Below, piece after piece: positions 44,474 through 52,465 of a stretch of DNA of 64,000 nt. Position 1 is the first letter of the stretch, and each line of letters starts with the position of its first letter. The DNA is taken from contig JANSYR010000004.1 in the NCBI GenBank assembly GCA_024742285.1, positions 62,001 through 126,000 on the forward strand, written 5' to 3'. The DNA is from a bacterium. GTDB lineage: Bacteria > Myxococcota_A > UBA9160 > UBA4427. A program made the position numbers and the translations under genes. Below the pieces are notes generated by a model that was given only the letters and a program-made list of their open reading frames with translations, was not told where the DNA came from and ran no database searches.

Positions 44474-46069
44474 ATGATACCGCGCAACGAGCACAGGAAC
44501 TCCCGTCTGGTGGTGAACGACCCCGATCAAAGCAAGACCGAAGCGCCTCCGCCGTCGAACGACGGTACGAAGCCCGAGACGACGCTGCTCCTGCTGCGCT
44601 TCAGCGGCGATCTGACCACGAAGGCCGACGCCACGCGACGCCGGATGACGTCGCGCCTCGTCGAGAACCTGCGCACCAGCCTCAAGAGCAGCGGCCGCGC
44701 AGGAAAGGTCGTGAAGGAGCGGAATCGCCTCTTCGTCTCCCTGGAGACGACCCACGATCCGACGCTCCCGGACGACGACGCCATGGCCGCGCGCTTCTCC
44801 CGGGTATTCGGAATCCAGTCCGTCTCGATCACCCACGCGATCCCGTGGTCCGACCAGGACGAAGTGGTGCGCGAGGGTGAGGCCTTCGGCGCGCCCTATG
44901 TCCGGAATCGGAGCTTCGCGATCCGCGCGCGTCGGGTCGGCGAGAAGAGCAGCATCCCGATCAGCACGACCGCCGTCGAGCGCGCGCTCGGCGCAGCACT
45001 CCTGCCGCTCGCGACCCGCGTCGATCTGGGAAACCCCGAAGCCGTCGTCTTCGTCGAGATCGATCCCGATCAGGCCTACTACTTCTCCGCGAAGGAGCCG
45101 GGCGTCGGCGGCCTCCCCCTCGGAACGGAGGGCCGCGCCGTCAGCCTCCTCTCCGGGGGCTTCGACTCCCCCGTCGCCTCCTGGCGGCTGCTCCGCCGCG
45201 GCGTCGCCCTCGACTACGTGTTCTGCAACCTCGGTGGCCGACAGCACGAGCTCGAGACGCTGCAGATCGCGAAGTGCCTCGCCGACCGCTGGCAGGCGGG
45301 GACGCGCCCGCGCTTCCACTCGGTCGACTTCGACCCGGTCAGCCGCGAGATCCAGGAGAAGGTCACGACCCGCTACTGGCAGATCATCCTCAAGCGGCTG
45401 ATGTTGCGCGCCGCGGAGGCCGTCGCGGCGCGCTGGGAAGCCTCCGCGATCGTGACCGGCGAGGCGATCGGACAGGTCTCCTCCCAGACGCTGCAGAATC
45501 TCTCCGTGATCGAAGCCGGCGCGCAGCTTCCGATCCTTCGACCGCTCGTCGGCAACAACAAGGAAGAGATCATCGCGGAAGCCCGACGCGTGGGGACCCA
45601 CGACCTGTCGGCCAAGGTCGGGGAGTACTGCGCGATCGTCCCGTCCAGGCCGGCGACCCATGCGCGTCTCGAGGACATCCTCGAGGAAGAGGCCAAGCTC
45701 GATCCGGGCGTGCTCGAAGAGGCCCTCGCCTCGCGCACCCACTACGGGCTCACCGAGGTCGACCTGGCGGCGTGGGACGCGGAGGCGCTGTCGGCCCGTG
45801 AGATCGGCCCGGCGGACACGGTGATCGACCTCCGGCCGAAGGCGGCGTATGCGACCTGGCACTACCCCGACGCGCTCTTCCTCGACTTTCCGAACGCGCT
45901 CCGCGCCTACGCATCGTTCGACCCCGCCCAGAGCTACGTGCTCTACTGCGAATTCGGGCTGAAGAGCGCGCACCTCGCCGATCTCATGCGACGCCAGGGG
46001 CTGAAGGCGAGCCACGTCTCGGGCGGGCTCCGCGAAGTGCGCCGCATGGCCGAGGCGCGAACGACCTAG
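44474..46069 (+). CDS. thiI: tRNA 4-thiouridine synthase ThiI with rhodanese domain
   Basis: The product is 531 residues from the ATG at 44474; a GTG at 44513 is an alternative. The order is N-terminal ferredoxin-like and THUMP domains (about 30-190), PP-loop ATPase with LLSGGFDSPVASW (about 225-237) and GEAIGQVSSQTLQNL, then rhodanese (about 430-531) with the sulfur-carrying Cys in YCEFGLKSAHL (about 492). It adenylates U8 of tRNA and transfers sulfur; the rhodanese domain may also serve thiamine thiazole synthesis. The gene ends overlap the CWC gene tail to tail. Confidence 0.95.
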   Translation: MIPRNEHRNSRLVVNDPDQSKTEAPPPSNDGTKPETTLLLLRFSGDLTTKADATRRRMTSRLVENLRTSLKSSGRAGKVVKERNRLFVSLETTHDPTLPDDDAMAARFSRVFGIQSVSITHAIPWSDQDEVVREGEAFGAPYVRNRSFAIRARRVGEKSSIPISTTAVERALGAALLPLATRVDLGNPEAVVFVEIDPDQAYYFSAKEPGVGGLPLGTEGRAVSLLSGGFDSPVASWRLLRRGVALDYVFCNLGGRQHELETLQIAKCLADRWQAGTRPRFHSVDFDPVSREIQEKVTTRYWQIILKRLMLRAAEAVAARWEASAIVTGEAIGQVSSQTLQNLSVIEAGAQLPILRPLVGNNKEEIIAEARRVGTHDLSAKVGEYCAIVPSRPATHARLEDILEEEAKLDPGVLEEALASRTHYGLTEVDLAAWDAEALSAREIGPADTVIDLRPKAAYATWHYPDALFLDFPNALRAYASFDPAQSYVLYCEFGLKSAHLADLMRRQGLKASHVSGGLREVRRMAEARTT

Positions 46070-46308
46070 CGTTCCGCGGCCTCGGCTTCGGCCGCGGAAT
46101 CGAGACACGCCTCGCAGACACAGCTCGCCCCGCCGTCCCGTTCGGTCGCGCGCTTCGTGATCGAATCCGGGAAGACCCGCGAGACGCACCAGCAGGGCTC
46201 GTCGACGTCCTCCCCCTGCGCCCGCCGCTCCATCACGCAGGCGTTCGGTCCACCGCAGAGCACGCAGCGACTGCGGTCGATCTCGAGATCGACGATCTTG
46301 CGCGGCAA
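46066..46308 (-). CDS. Cysteine-rich CWC family protein
   Basis: The product is 80 residues. I chose the TTG at 46308 because GGAGG lies about eight bases upstream and the sequence before it belongs to another gene's frame. RCVLCGGPNAC, then EPCWCV, then SCVCEACLDS give a zinc-ribbon-like cluster with the CWC signature of this small family of unknown function. It overlaps the end of thiI by four bases, convergently. Confidence 0.75.
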   Translation of the reverse strand: MPRKIVDLEIDRSRCVLCGGPNACVMERRAQGEDVDEPCWCVSRVFPDSITKRATERDGGASCVCEACLDSAAEAEAAER

Positions 46309-46358
46309 GGGGATTCCTCCACGGGATCGGGCCCCGGAACGTCGAGAATACCTCGGGA

Positions 46359-46961
46359 TCAGCGCCGCTTCGCGGCCTCCATCTCCCGCAGCAGCTCGCG
46401 GCGCTCCTCGACGCTCATCTCGCGCAGGCGCTTCATCTGCTCGCGCGCCTCCTGGCGTTCGGCCTCGGACATATCGCGCCAGCGTCGGCGATTGCGTTCG
46501 AAGCGCTCGATCTCCCCCGATCGGCCCTGGATCATCGCCTCGAGCTCGTCGACGAAGGCCTTCCGTTCCGCCGGTTCGAGGTCGTCGATCCCACGAAGCC
46601 GCTGCCGGAGCGCCTTCCGTTCCTCCGCCGGGAGCGTCGCGGCGGCGCGCAGCAGCGCCAGGCGCTCGATCGGCGAGAACTCGGGCAGCGCCCGCTCGAG
46701 GGCGCGCATCCGCCGCCCCGCGCGGCGTCGTTCGCGCGGGGACGCATCCTCCAAGCGCTTCCGGACCTCCGCGCGCATCGCGCGCCGCTCCACCGGCGTC
46801 GCCTTCTGCCAGCGCTCGATCATGTTCGCGCGGTCGGGTCGCGCCGTCGGCGCCGTTTCCTCGGACCCCGCCGCGGCGGCGACCGTGAGCGCGAAGAACC
46901 CGGCCAGCAGGAAGGTGACCGCCCACGCGCGTACGAGGCGCCTTCGCTCCGTCGCGCTCAT
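46359..46961 (-). CDS. DUF3106 domain protein, third gene of the ECF sigma operon
   Basis: The product is 200 residues. An N-terminal signal or membrane segment (VTFLLAGFFALTVAAAA) is followed by an Arg/Glu-rich helical body with repeats like RWQKATPVERRAMR, EFSPIERLALL and RWRDMSEAERQEAR, characteristic of DUF3106. It is likely periplasmic. The start overlaps the anti-sigma stop by ATGA; genes in this position behind ECF sigma/anti-sigma pairs often sense envelope signals, but that is inference. Confidence 0.85.
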   Translation of the reverse strand: MSATERRRLVRAWAVTFLLAGFFALTVAAAAGSEETAPTARPDRANMIERWQKATPVERRAMRAEVRKRLEDASPRERRRAGRRMRALERALPEFSPIERLALLRAAATLPAEERKALRQRLRGIDDLEPAERKAFVDELEAMIQGRSGEIERFERNRRRWRDMSEAERQEAREQMKRLREMSVEERRELLREMEAAKRR

Positions 46962-47593
46962 CCTCGCTCCCCCTCTTCGCGGCTCGCCATGAAGTCGAGC
47001 AGGTCGAGCTCCGAAATCACGGGCAGGTCCGCGTTGTCGACCCCCGGCACGAAGTCCGGACCCTCGCCGTAGCCGAGGGCGATCGCGAGCTCGGGGTCGA
47101 AATCCGGATCTCCGTCTTCCAGGCCGAAGGGATCGACCGCCTCGGGCGTCGCGACGACGACCCCCTCCCGGACAGGCGATTGGGGGCGCTGCACGATCTC
47201 CGAAGGTGCCGAGGCCGTGTCGGCGGACTCGCTCGGCATGATCGCGAAGTAGAGCATCAGCGCCGCGGCGGCCGTACCCGCGAGCAGCGGAACGGCCGGA
47301 TGCCGCCACGGCGCGCGCCAGCCGTCGAGCTGGACGACGCCGGAAGCCTCGCTTCCCGTCCTCTCCCTCAGGCGTTCGAGACCGTCGGCGATCGCGGCCT
47401 CCCCGAGCGGAACACGCCCGAGATCCGCGAGGGCGTCGTCGATCGTCGCGAAGGCCGTCCGGCGCTCCACCGCGGCGGGATCGCTCGCGAGCAGGGCGTC
47501 GAGCTCCGTCCTCTCCCGGGGCTCGAGCGCATCGTCCCGCTCCGCGGACAGGAGCGCATCCAGGCGTTCTTCGGTCGAGTTCGAATCGCTCAT
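46958..47593 (-). CDS. Predicted anti-sigma factor with one membrane segment
   Basis: The product is 211 residues. The N-terminal cytoplasmic part (LDALLSAERDDALEPRERTELDALLASDPAAVERR) resembles anti-sigma domains, but it has no HXXXCXXC zinc site. A single membrane helix (PLLAGTAAAALMLYFAIM, about 108-125) and an acidic periplasmic tail follow. ATGA overlaps join it to the sigma gene before and the DUF3106 gene after. It probably sequesters the ECF sigma factor at the membrane. Confidence 0.8.
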   Translation of the reverse strand: MSDSNSTEERLDALLSAERDDALEPRERTELDALLASDPAAVERRTAFATIDDALADLGRVPLGEAAIADGLERLRERTGSEASGVVQLDGWRAPWRHPAVPLLAGTAAAALMLYFAIMPSESADTASAPSEIVQRPQSPVREGVVVATPEAVDPFGLEDGDPDFDPELAIALGYGEGPDFVPGVDNADLPVISELDLLDFMASREEGERG

Positions 47594-48213
47594 CGCGACC
47601 CCTCCGTCATGGGCGTGTCGGGCGCTTCGGTCGCCGGGCTCGAAGCGGCCATGCGATCCGCGAGGGTCGCACGGGCGCGGTGGATCAACGCCTTCACCGA
47701 CTGGGGCGATGCCTCCAGCACCTCGGCGATCTCCGCGTACGAGTGGCCTTCCACCGCCGCGAGCCAGAGCGCGGTCCGCTGGCGCTCGGGGAGCACCGCG
47801 AGCTCCGCCTCGATGCGGCTCCGTTCGCGGCGGGCGTGGGCGAGATCGTCCACGGCGTTCCCGCCGGAGACCAGGGTGAGGGCGGGACGCTCGTCGTCTT
47901 CGCGCGCCGGCGCGTCCGTACTCACGTGGGTCGCCTTGTTGCGGGCCCGATCGAGCTCGTTGAGCGCGAGATTCCGGGCGATGCGGAAGAGCCAGGTCGA
48001 GAAGCGGGCGTCCGCCTCGTAGCGATCGCGCGCGCCGTGCACCCGGACGAAGGTCTCCTGCATCAGTTCTTCCGCCGTCGCTCGTTCGCGCACCATCCGC
48101 TCCAGGAAACGGAGAACGGGCCCCGCCCACCTCCGGTACAGGGCGGAGAGGGCTTCCTCGTCCCCGTTCCGGAACGCGATCATCAGCCGGGCGTCCGGAT
48201 CAAGGGTCTGCAT
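47590..48213 (-). CDS. ECF-type RNA polymerase sigma factor
   Basis: The product is 207 residues. Region 2 (about 18-85) has LYRRWAGPVLRF, ELMQETFVRVH and FSTWLFRIARNLALNELDR; region 4 (about 135-190) has LPERQRTALWLAAVEGHSYAEIAEVLEASPQSVKALIHRAR, a normal promoter-reading HTH. Length and layout fit the RpoE group. It heads a three-gene operon with its anti-sigma factor and a DUF3106 protein, and is probably autoregulated. Confidence 0.93.
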   Translation of the reverse strand: MQTLDPDARLMIAFRNGDEEALSALYRRWAGPVLRFLERMVRERATAEELMQETFVRVHGARDRYEADARFSTWLFRIARNLALNELDRARNKATHVSTDAPAREDDERPALTLVSGGNAVDDLAHARRERSRIEAELAVLPERQRTALWLAAVEGHSYAEIAEVLEASPQSVKALIHRARATLADRMAASSPATEAPDTPMTEGSR

Positions 48214-48285
48214 TCCACCTCCGCACGGGGGATGAAACCGTCGACGAACGGGAAGGTTGCGCCGGGAGGCGAGATCGGACGCCCT

Positions 48286-49119
48286 TCAGGCGCCCTCGAG
48301 CTCCGCCAGGAAGCCGAGCACCTCGCGCTCGAAGACGTCGGGCTGCTCGATGTTCACGATGTGCCCCGCGTCCGGAACGACGACGTGGCGCGCGTTCTGG
48401 AGCTTCGCGCTCATGACCTCGCCCGCCCGGCGATAGGGCTTGTCGTCCTCGCCGACGAGGACCAGCGCAGGCACCGCGATGTCGGCGAGCTCGTCGATGA
48501 CGGGCGGAATCGTGGCCGAGATCTCGCGGCCGAACCGGGCGATCCCCGGAACGGACTGGGCGATGATCGCCTTCGCCGCGGCCTGCGCGGCGGGGAGCTC
48601 GGGCTTGCTTCCGATACAGGTGATGCCCGCGCGGCCGTTCACGAAGTCCTCGAAGCCCCGGGTCTCCAGGAAGCTCGCGGTCCGCTCGACCTGCGCAGCC
48701 CAGCCCTCGGCGGCCTCGGGGTTCTTGAAGCCCGGGCCGGAGCCGACGAGCACGAGGGCGGCCACGCGATCCGGGAAGCGCGCCGCGAAGTGGAGACTCG
48801 CGAGTCCGCCGAAGCTGTGTCCCGTCGCCACGAAGGGTGCATCCGGGGTCGTCGCGTCGGCGATGGCCGCGAGGTCGGTCATCACGTTTTCGAGGGACCA
48901 CGTCGGATCGTTCTGGGGGGCGGGCGAATCGCCGTGGCCGCGCTGGTCCCAGAGGACGACGGGATGGCCGGCCGCGACGAGGGCGCCGACCTGTCCACGC
49001 CAGTTCTCGTGCGTCGTGCAGAAGGCGCACGAGATGATCACCGTCGTCTTCGACTCGCCCTCGGGCCGATGGTGTTCGTAGTAGAGGGTGTTGCCCTCGG
49101 CAGTCGTCACGAAGGACAA
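48286..49119 (-). CDS. Alpha/beta hydrolase
   Basis: The product is 277 residues from a TTG at 49119 behind AGAGGAAC; a GTG four codons later is possible. The nucleophile elbow is GHSFGG (about 98-103), with WDQRGHGDS before it, Asp in LVGEDDKPYR and His in DAGHIVNIEQP. This is the general esterase/haloperoxidase-like family; the substrate cannot be named. No signal peptide, so cytoplasmic. It follows sppA in the same direction (50-bp gap). Confidence 0.88.
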   Translation of the reverse strand: MSFVTTAEGNTLYYEHHRPEGESKTTVIISCAFCTTHENWRGQVGALVAAGHPVVLWDQRGHGDSPAPQNDPTWSLENVMTDLAAIADATTPDAPFVATGHSFGGLASLHFAARFPDRVAALVLVGSGPGFKNPEAAEGWAAQVERTASFLETRGFEDFVNGRAGITCIGSKPELPAAQAAAKAIIAQSVPGIARFGREISATIPPVIDELADIAVPALVLVGEDDKPYRRAGEVMSAKLQNARHVVVPDAGHIVNIEQPDVFEREVLGFLAELEGA

Positions 49120-49169
49120 GGTCGTTCCTCTTCGTCTGGAGTGAATCCGGGCGCCTGGCTTCGACGCGC

Positions 49170-50903
49170 CTAACGAATCTCGATCATCATCGGCGGCACG
49201 AGCACCGGGCTCCCGGTCGGCAGCCCTTCGACCGCCTCCGCCAGCTGGGCCAGGGGCGCCGGCCACTCGAAGGTCGGCGCGACGGCGCGGATCGACGCAG
49301 AGGAGAACGCGCGCATCAGCTGCTCGGAGAGCGTCGGCGGCTTCGGGTACGGGATCAGCAGGACGTCGTCGTCGGGATCGAGGCCGATCTCGACCTTCGC
49401 ACGCCGCGCCGCGGTGTAGAGACCGCCGACCTCGTCGACGAGCCCGGCATCGAAGGCCTGCCGTCCGCTCCAGACCCGCCCCTGCGCGACCTTGCCGACC
49501 GCGTCGATCGAGAGCCCGCGGCCGTCCGCGACCCGGGTCAGGAAGAGCTGGTAGGTGTCGGAGACCGAGGTCTGCAGCCGCGCCAGGGCCGCCGGCGAGA
49601 GCTTCTCGCTCGAGAGGAGGAAGTCCGCGTGCCTGCCGCGGGTGAGCGACTCGACGCCGACCTCGAGCTTCTCGAAGAGGCCGCCGACCACCGGCCGGAT
49701 CGCGAAGACACCGATCGAGCCCGTGAGCGTGCCGGGATCCGCGATGATCGCGTCGGCGGCGCTCGCCACGTAGTAGCCGCCCGAAGCGGCGACGTCGGAC
49801 ATCGACACGACGACCGGCGTCCCGAGCTCCCGCGCCCGGATGATCGCCCGCCAGATGATCTCGCTGGCGAGGGCGGAGCCGCCGGGACTGTCGATCCGCA
49901 GCAGGATGGCGTCGATCTCGGGGTCCTCGGCCGCGTCGAGGATCGCGCGGGACACGGTCTCCGACGCGAAGACCGTGTCGGTCGAGAGGGGGGAATCGTT
50001 GGCCTCGCCCTGGAGGACGGTGCCGACGCCGAAGATGAGGGCGACGCTCGCCTCGGGCTCGAAACCGATCGTCGCCGGATCGACTCGCGCGTAGTCGACG
50101 TCGTCGAGCAGTGCTCCGCCCTCCCGTTCGAGCAGCTCGTCGAGATGGACCTCGCCGTCGATCAGTCCGAGCGCCTCGAGCTCCTGGCTCCGGACCGGGC
50201 CCCGGTCGATCGCCGCTTCGACGGCGGCGACCGGAAGATTCCGCCCTTCCGCGAGGGCCGACACGAAGCGCGCCCAGGCATCGTCGAGGAGCGAGTTCGC
50301 CATCTCTCGAGCGTCGTCGGACATCGTCCGCTCGGCGTAGACCTCGACCGCGCTCTTGTACCGGCCGGCCCGCGCCACGTCGAAATCGATGCCGAGCTTC
50401 TCCCAGAGCCCGCCGAGATAGATGTACTCGGCGGCGAGACCGACCAGGGGAATCGCCGAGCCCGGCGCCACGAAGATCTCGTCCGCCGCGCTCGCCACAT
50501 AGAGCTCCTTGTTCGCCAGGAAGCCCTGGATCTCGAGATGGGCCACGACCCGCTTGCCGCTCTCCCGCACGCGGATGGCCGCCGCGCGGATCTCGTCCGC
50601 CTTGCCCCACCCGATCGCGAGGGACTCGATCCGGAGCACCACGGTCTCGATCCGCGAATCCCGTTCCGCTCGGGTGAAGAGCCCGAGCAGGCTCAGGAGC
50701 GGCTGGGTCGAGTCCCCGGCCAGACGCGCGAGCGGATTGGGGCCGGGGGTATCGACGTACTCCCCGCCGATCTCGATCAAGAGCGTGGTGCCGTCCTCGA
50801 CCTCCACCGCCGTTCCGCCGCCCAGCGAACACGCGAGGGGGGTGGCGATCAGGAATAGAAGGAAGAACGCAGGCACCGAGCGAAGAGAGAAAGCCGTCTG
50901 CAT
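49170..50903 (-). CDS. sppA: Signal peptide peptidase SppA, 67-kDa type
   Basis: The product is 577 residues with two tandem SppA halves, as in the E. coli 67K enzyme. The general base Lys is in RAGRYKSAVE (about 183) and the nucleophile Ser in SDVAASGGYYVA (about 371); DSPGGSALAS precedes it. The N-terminus (LLFLIATPLACSLGG) looks like a lipobox rather than a plain membrane anchor. It degrades cleaved signal peptides at the periplasmic face of the membrane. Confidence 0.93.
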   Translation of the reverse strand: MQTAFSLRSVPAFFLLFLIATPLACSLGGGTAVEVEDGTTLLIEIGGEYVDTPGPNPLARLAGDSTQPLLSLLGLFTRAERDSRIETVVLRIESLAIGWGKADEIRAAAIRVRESGKRVVAHLEIQGFLANKELYVASAADEIFVAPGSAIPLVGLAAEYIYLGGLWEKLGIDFDVARAGRYKSAVEVYAERTMSDDAREMANSLLDDAWARFVSALAEGRNLPVAAVEAAIDRGPVRSQELEALGLIDGEVHLDELLEREGGALLDDVDYARVDPATIGFEPEASVALIFGVGTVLQGEANDSPLSTDTVFASETVSRAILDAAEDPEIDAILLRIDSPGGSALASEIIWRAIIRARELGTPVVVSMSDVAASGGYYVASAADAIIADPGTLTGSIGVFAIRPVVGGLFEKLEVGVESLTRGRHADFLLSSEKLSPAALARLQTSVSDTYQLFLTRVADGRGLSIDAVGKVAQGRVWSGRQAFDAGLVDEVGGLYTAARRAKVEIGLDPDDDVLLIPYPKPPTLSEQLMRAFSSASIRAVAPTFEWPAPLAQLAEAVEGLPTGSPVLVPPMMIEIR

Positions 50904-50988
50904 GCGGCGAGGGTATCAGAGGCGCTCCGCCGGGCGCGAAACGCCGGTCCCGAACCGACGGAGCGCACGCCCCTCGAGACGAAGGCGG

Positions 50989-51519
50989 CTAGCCCGCGAG
51001 ACCCAGCTTCCCGTCGAGGGTCGACGCGAAGAGCTTCGAGATCCCTGCCCCCTGCGCGCGCGTCGGCTTCCCGATCTTGACGCTCATCCCCATGCTCATG
51101 GTCGAGAGCGTGTGCGCGCCCTGGCTGATCGAAGTGACCACGACCACCGGCAGGTCCGCCACCTCCCCCTCTTCCTCCAGGGAGACCCGCATCAGGAACC
51201 GGGCGCCGACCTCCGCCGCAAAGGGGGTCGGCACGAAAAACCCGGCGGGCTGGATGTTCGAGACGACGGAGTCGAGCAGATGCTCCCGGTTCCGGTACTC
51301 GACGACGAGGCGGGTGGGGCGCTCCCTCGAGTCCCCACCGCCCATCGCCCGGAGGCCGGCCTGCCGGGACTTCGCGAAGGAGTTCCCGATCTGGCCCTTC
51401 AGGTCGAGCCAGCGCTGGTATTCCAGCGGCGTCACGCCCGCGCCGAGACGCTTGCGCTCCAGGCTGCCGAATTCCCGCATGAGCGGCATCAGTTGCTGCA
51501 CTTTCGTCCGGTCCCGCAT
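50989..51519 (-). CDS. PilZ-domain-like protein
   Basis: The product is 176 residues. After an N-terminal helical part (about 1-60), residues about 65-150 have the PilZ order: RERPTRLVVEYRN, LDSVVSNIQPAGFFVPT, GARFLMRVSLEEEG, and MGMSVKIGKPT. The Arg pair at the front is only partly like RXXXR, so c-di-GMP binding is uncertain. It could respond to the diguanylate cyclase at 20.7 kb, but nothing local shows this. Confidence 0.7.
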   Translation of the reverse strand: MRDRTKVQQLMPLMREFGSLERKRLGAGVTPLEYQRWLDLKGQIGNSFAKSRQAGLRAMGGGDSRERPTRLVVEYRNREHLLDSVVSNIQPAGFFVPTPFAAEVGARFLMRVSLEEEGEVADLPVVVVTSISQGAHTLSTMSMGMSVKIGKPTRAQGAGISKLFASTLDGKLGLAG

Positions 51520-51622
51520 CCTCGACCCATCGGCAGATCGGGATCCCCGCCGAAGGGAGATCCCCGGCGGGTGCCCTCGAAGCGCCGCGGACGAGCCGCC
51601 CCGATTCCGTTAGATTCGCGGC

Positions 51623-52462
51623 ATGAGTCACGACCATTTCCGATTCCTGCCTCATCACATCTCCCCGGACGATCCCGGAGATGACCCCATCGTCTTCGCC
51701 TTCAAGGGCCGAGACCTGCTGGTCACCGAGGACGGCACCCTCCCGGATCTCGGCAAGATCGACGCCGCGGGCTACGAGGCCGTCCGGCGCCAATACCTGG
51801 GCTCCCTCGAGGGTCGGCACTGCTTCTCCGCCGAGCTCGCCGACGACGCGCAGCCGGCGGGCGGCCTGCGCTTCTCGAACCTGCACATGCTCTACGGCTC
51901 CCTCGACGAGGCGACCCACGCGGTCGCGGGCCGCGCCGTCCAGATCGTCGAATGGGACAAGACCCACCAGTTCTGCGGCGCGTGCGCGGAACCGACCGTC
52001 GTGTCCGAGATGGATCGCTCGCGCTCCTGTCCGTCCTGCCAGATCCCGATGTACCCGCGGCTCTCGCCGGCGATGATCGTGGCGGTCGAGCGCGGTGACG
52101 AGATCCTCCTCGGGCGCTCGCCGCATTTTCCGGAAGGCATCATGAGCGTGCTCGCCGGCTTCGTCGAGCCCGGCGAGAGCGCCGAGGACGCCGTCAAGCG
52201 CGAGGTCTACGAGGAGACGAAGATCCTCGTGAAGAACGTGCAGTACTACTCGAGTCAGGCCTGGCCCTTCCCCAACTCGCTGATGCTCGGCTTCCGCGCC
52301 GAGTACGAAGCGGGCGAGATCGAAGTCGATGGCGTCGAGGTCGTCGCGGCGGAATGGTTCAGGGCGAAGGACATGCCGAACTTCTTCCCGGGTCGCGTGA
52401 GCATCAGCCAATGGCTGATCCACGACTTCCTCGAGCGGAACGGCGTGAATCCGCCGAAGTAG
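51623..52462 (+). CDS. nudC: NAD+ diphosphatase/decapping hydrolase NudC
   Basis: The product is 279 residues. A four-Cys zinc ribbon (FCGACAE, RSCPSCQ; about 115-140) comes before the Nudix box GFVEPGESAEDAVKREVYEETKI, and YYSSQAWPFPNSLM is the NudC-specific SQPWPFPXS motif (Pro to Ala here). It hydrolyses NAD(H) and removes NAD caps from RNA. The oxidoreductase gene starts three bases after its stop. Confidence 0.93.
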   Translation: MSHDHFRFLPHHISPDDPGDDPIVFAFKGRDLLVTEDGTLPDLGKIDAAGYEAVRRQYLGSLEGRHCFSAELADDAQPAGGLRFSNLHMLYGSLDEATHAVAGRAVQIVEWDKTHQFCGACAEPTVVSEMDRSRSCPSCQIPMYPRLSPAMIVAVERGDEILLGRSPHFPEGIMSVLAGFVEPGESAEDAVKREVYEETKILVKNVQYYSSQAWPFPNSLMLGFRAEYEAGEIEVDGVEVVAAEWFRAKDMPNFFPGRVSISQWLIHDFLERNGVNPPK

Positions 52463-52465
52463 TCG

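Noticed and set aside
46309-46926. Upstream extension of the CWC protein to 286 residues
   Set aside because: The extra part is a shadow of the DUF3106 gene. A TTG at 46308 with GGAGG in front fits the small conserved family.
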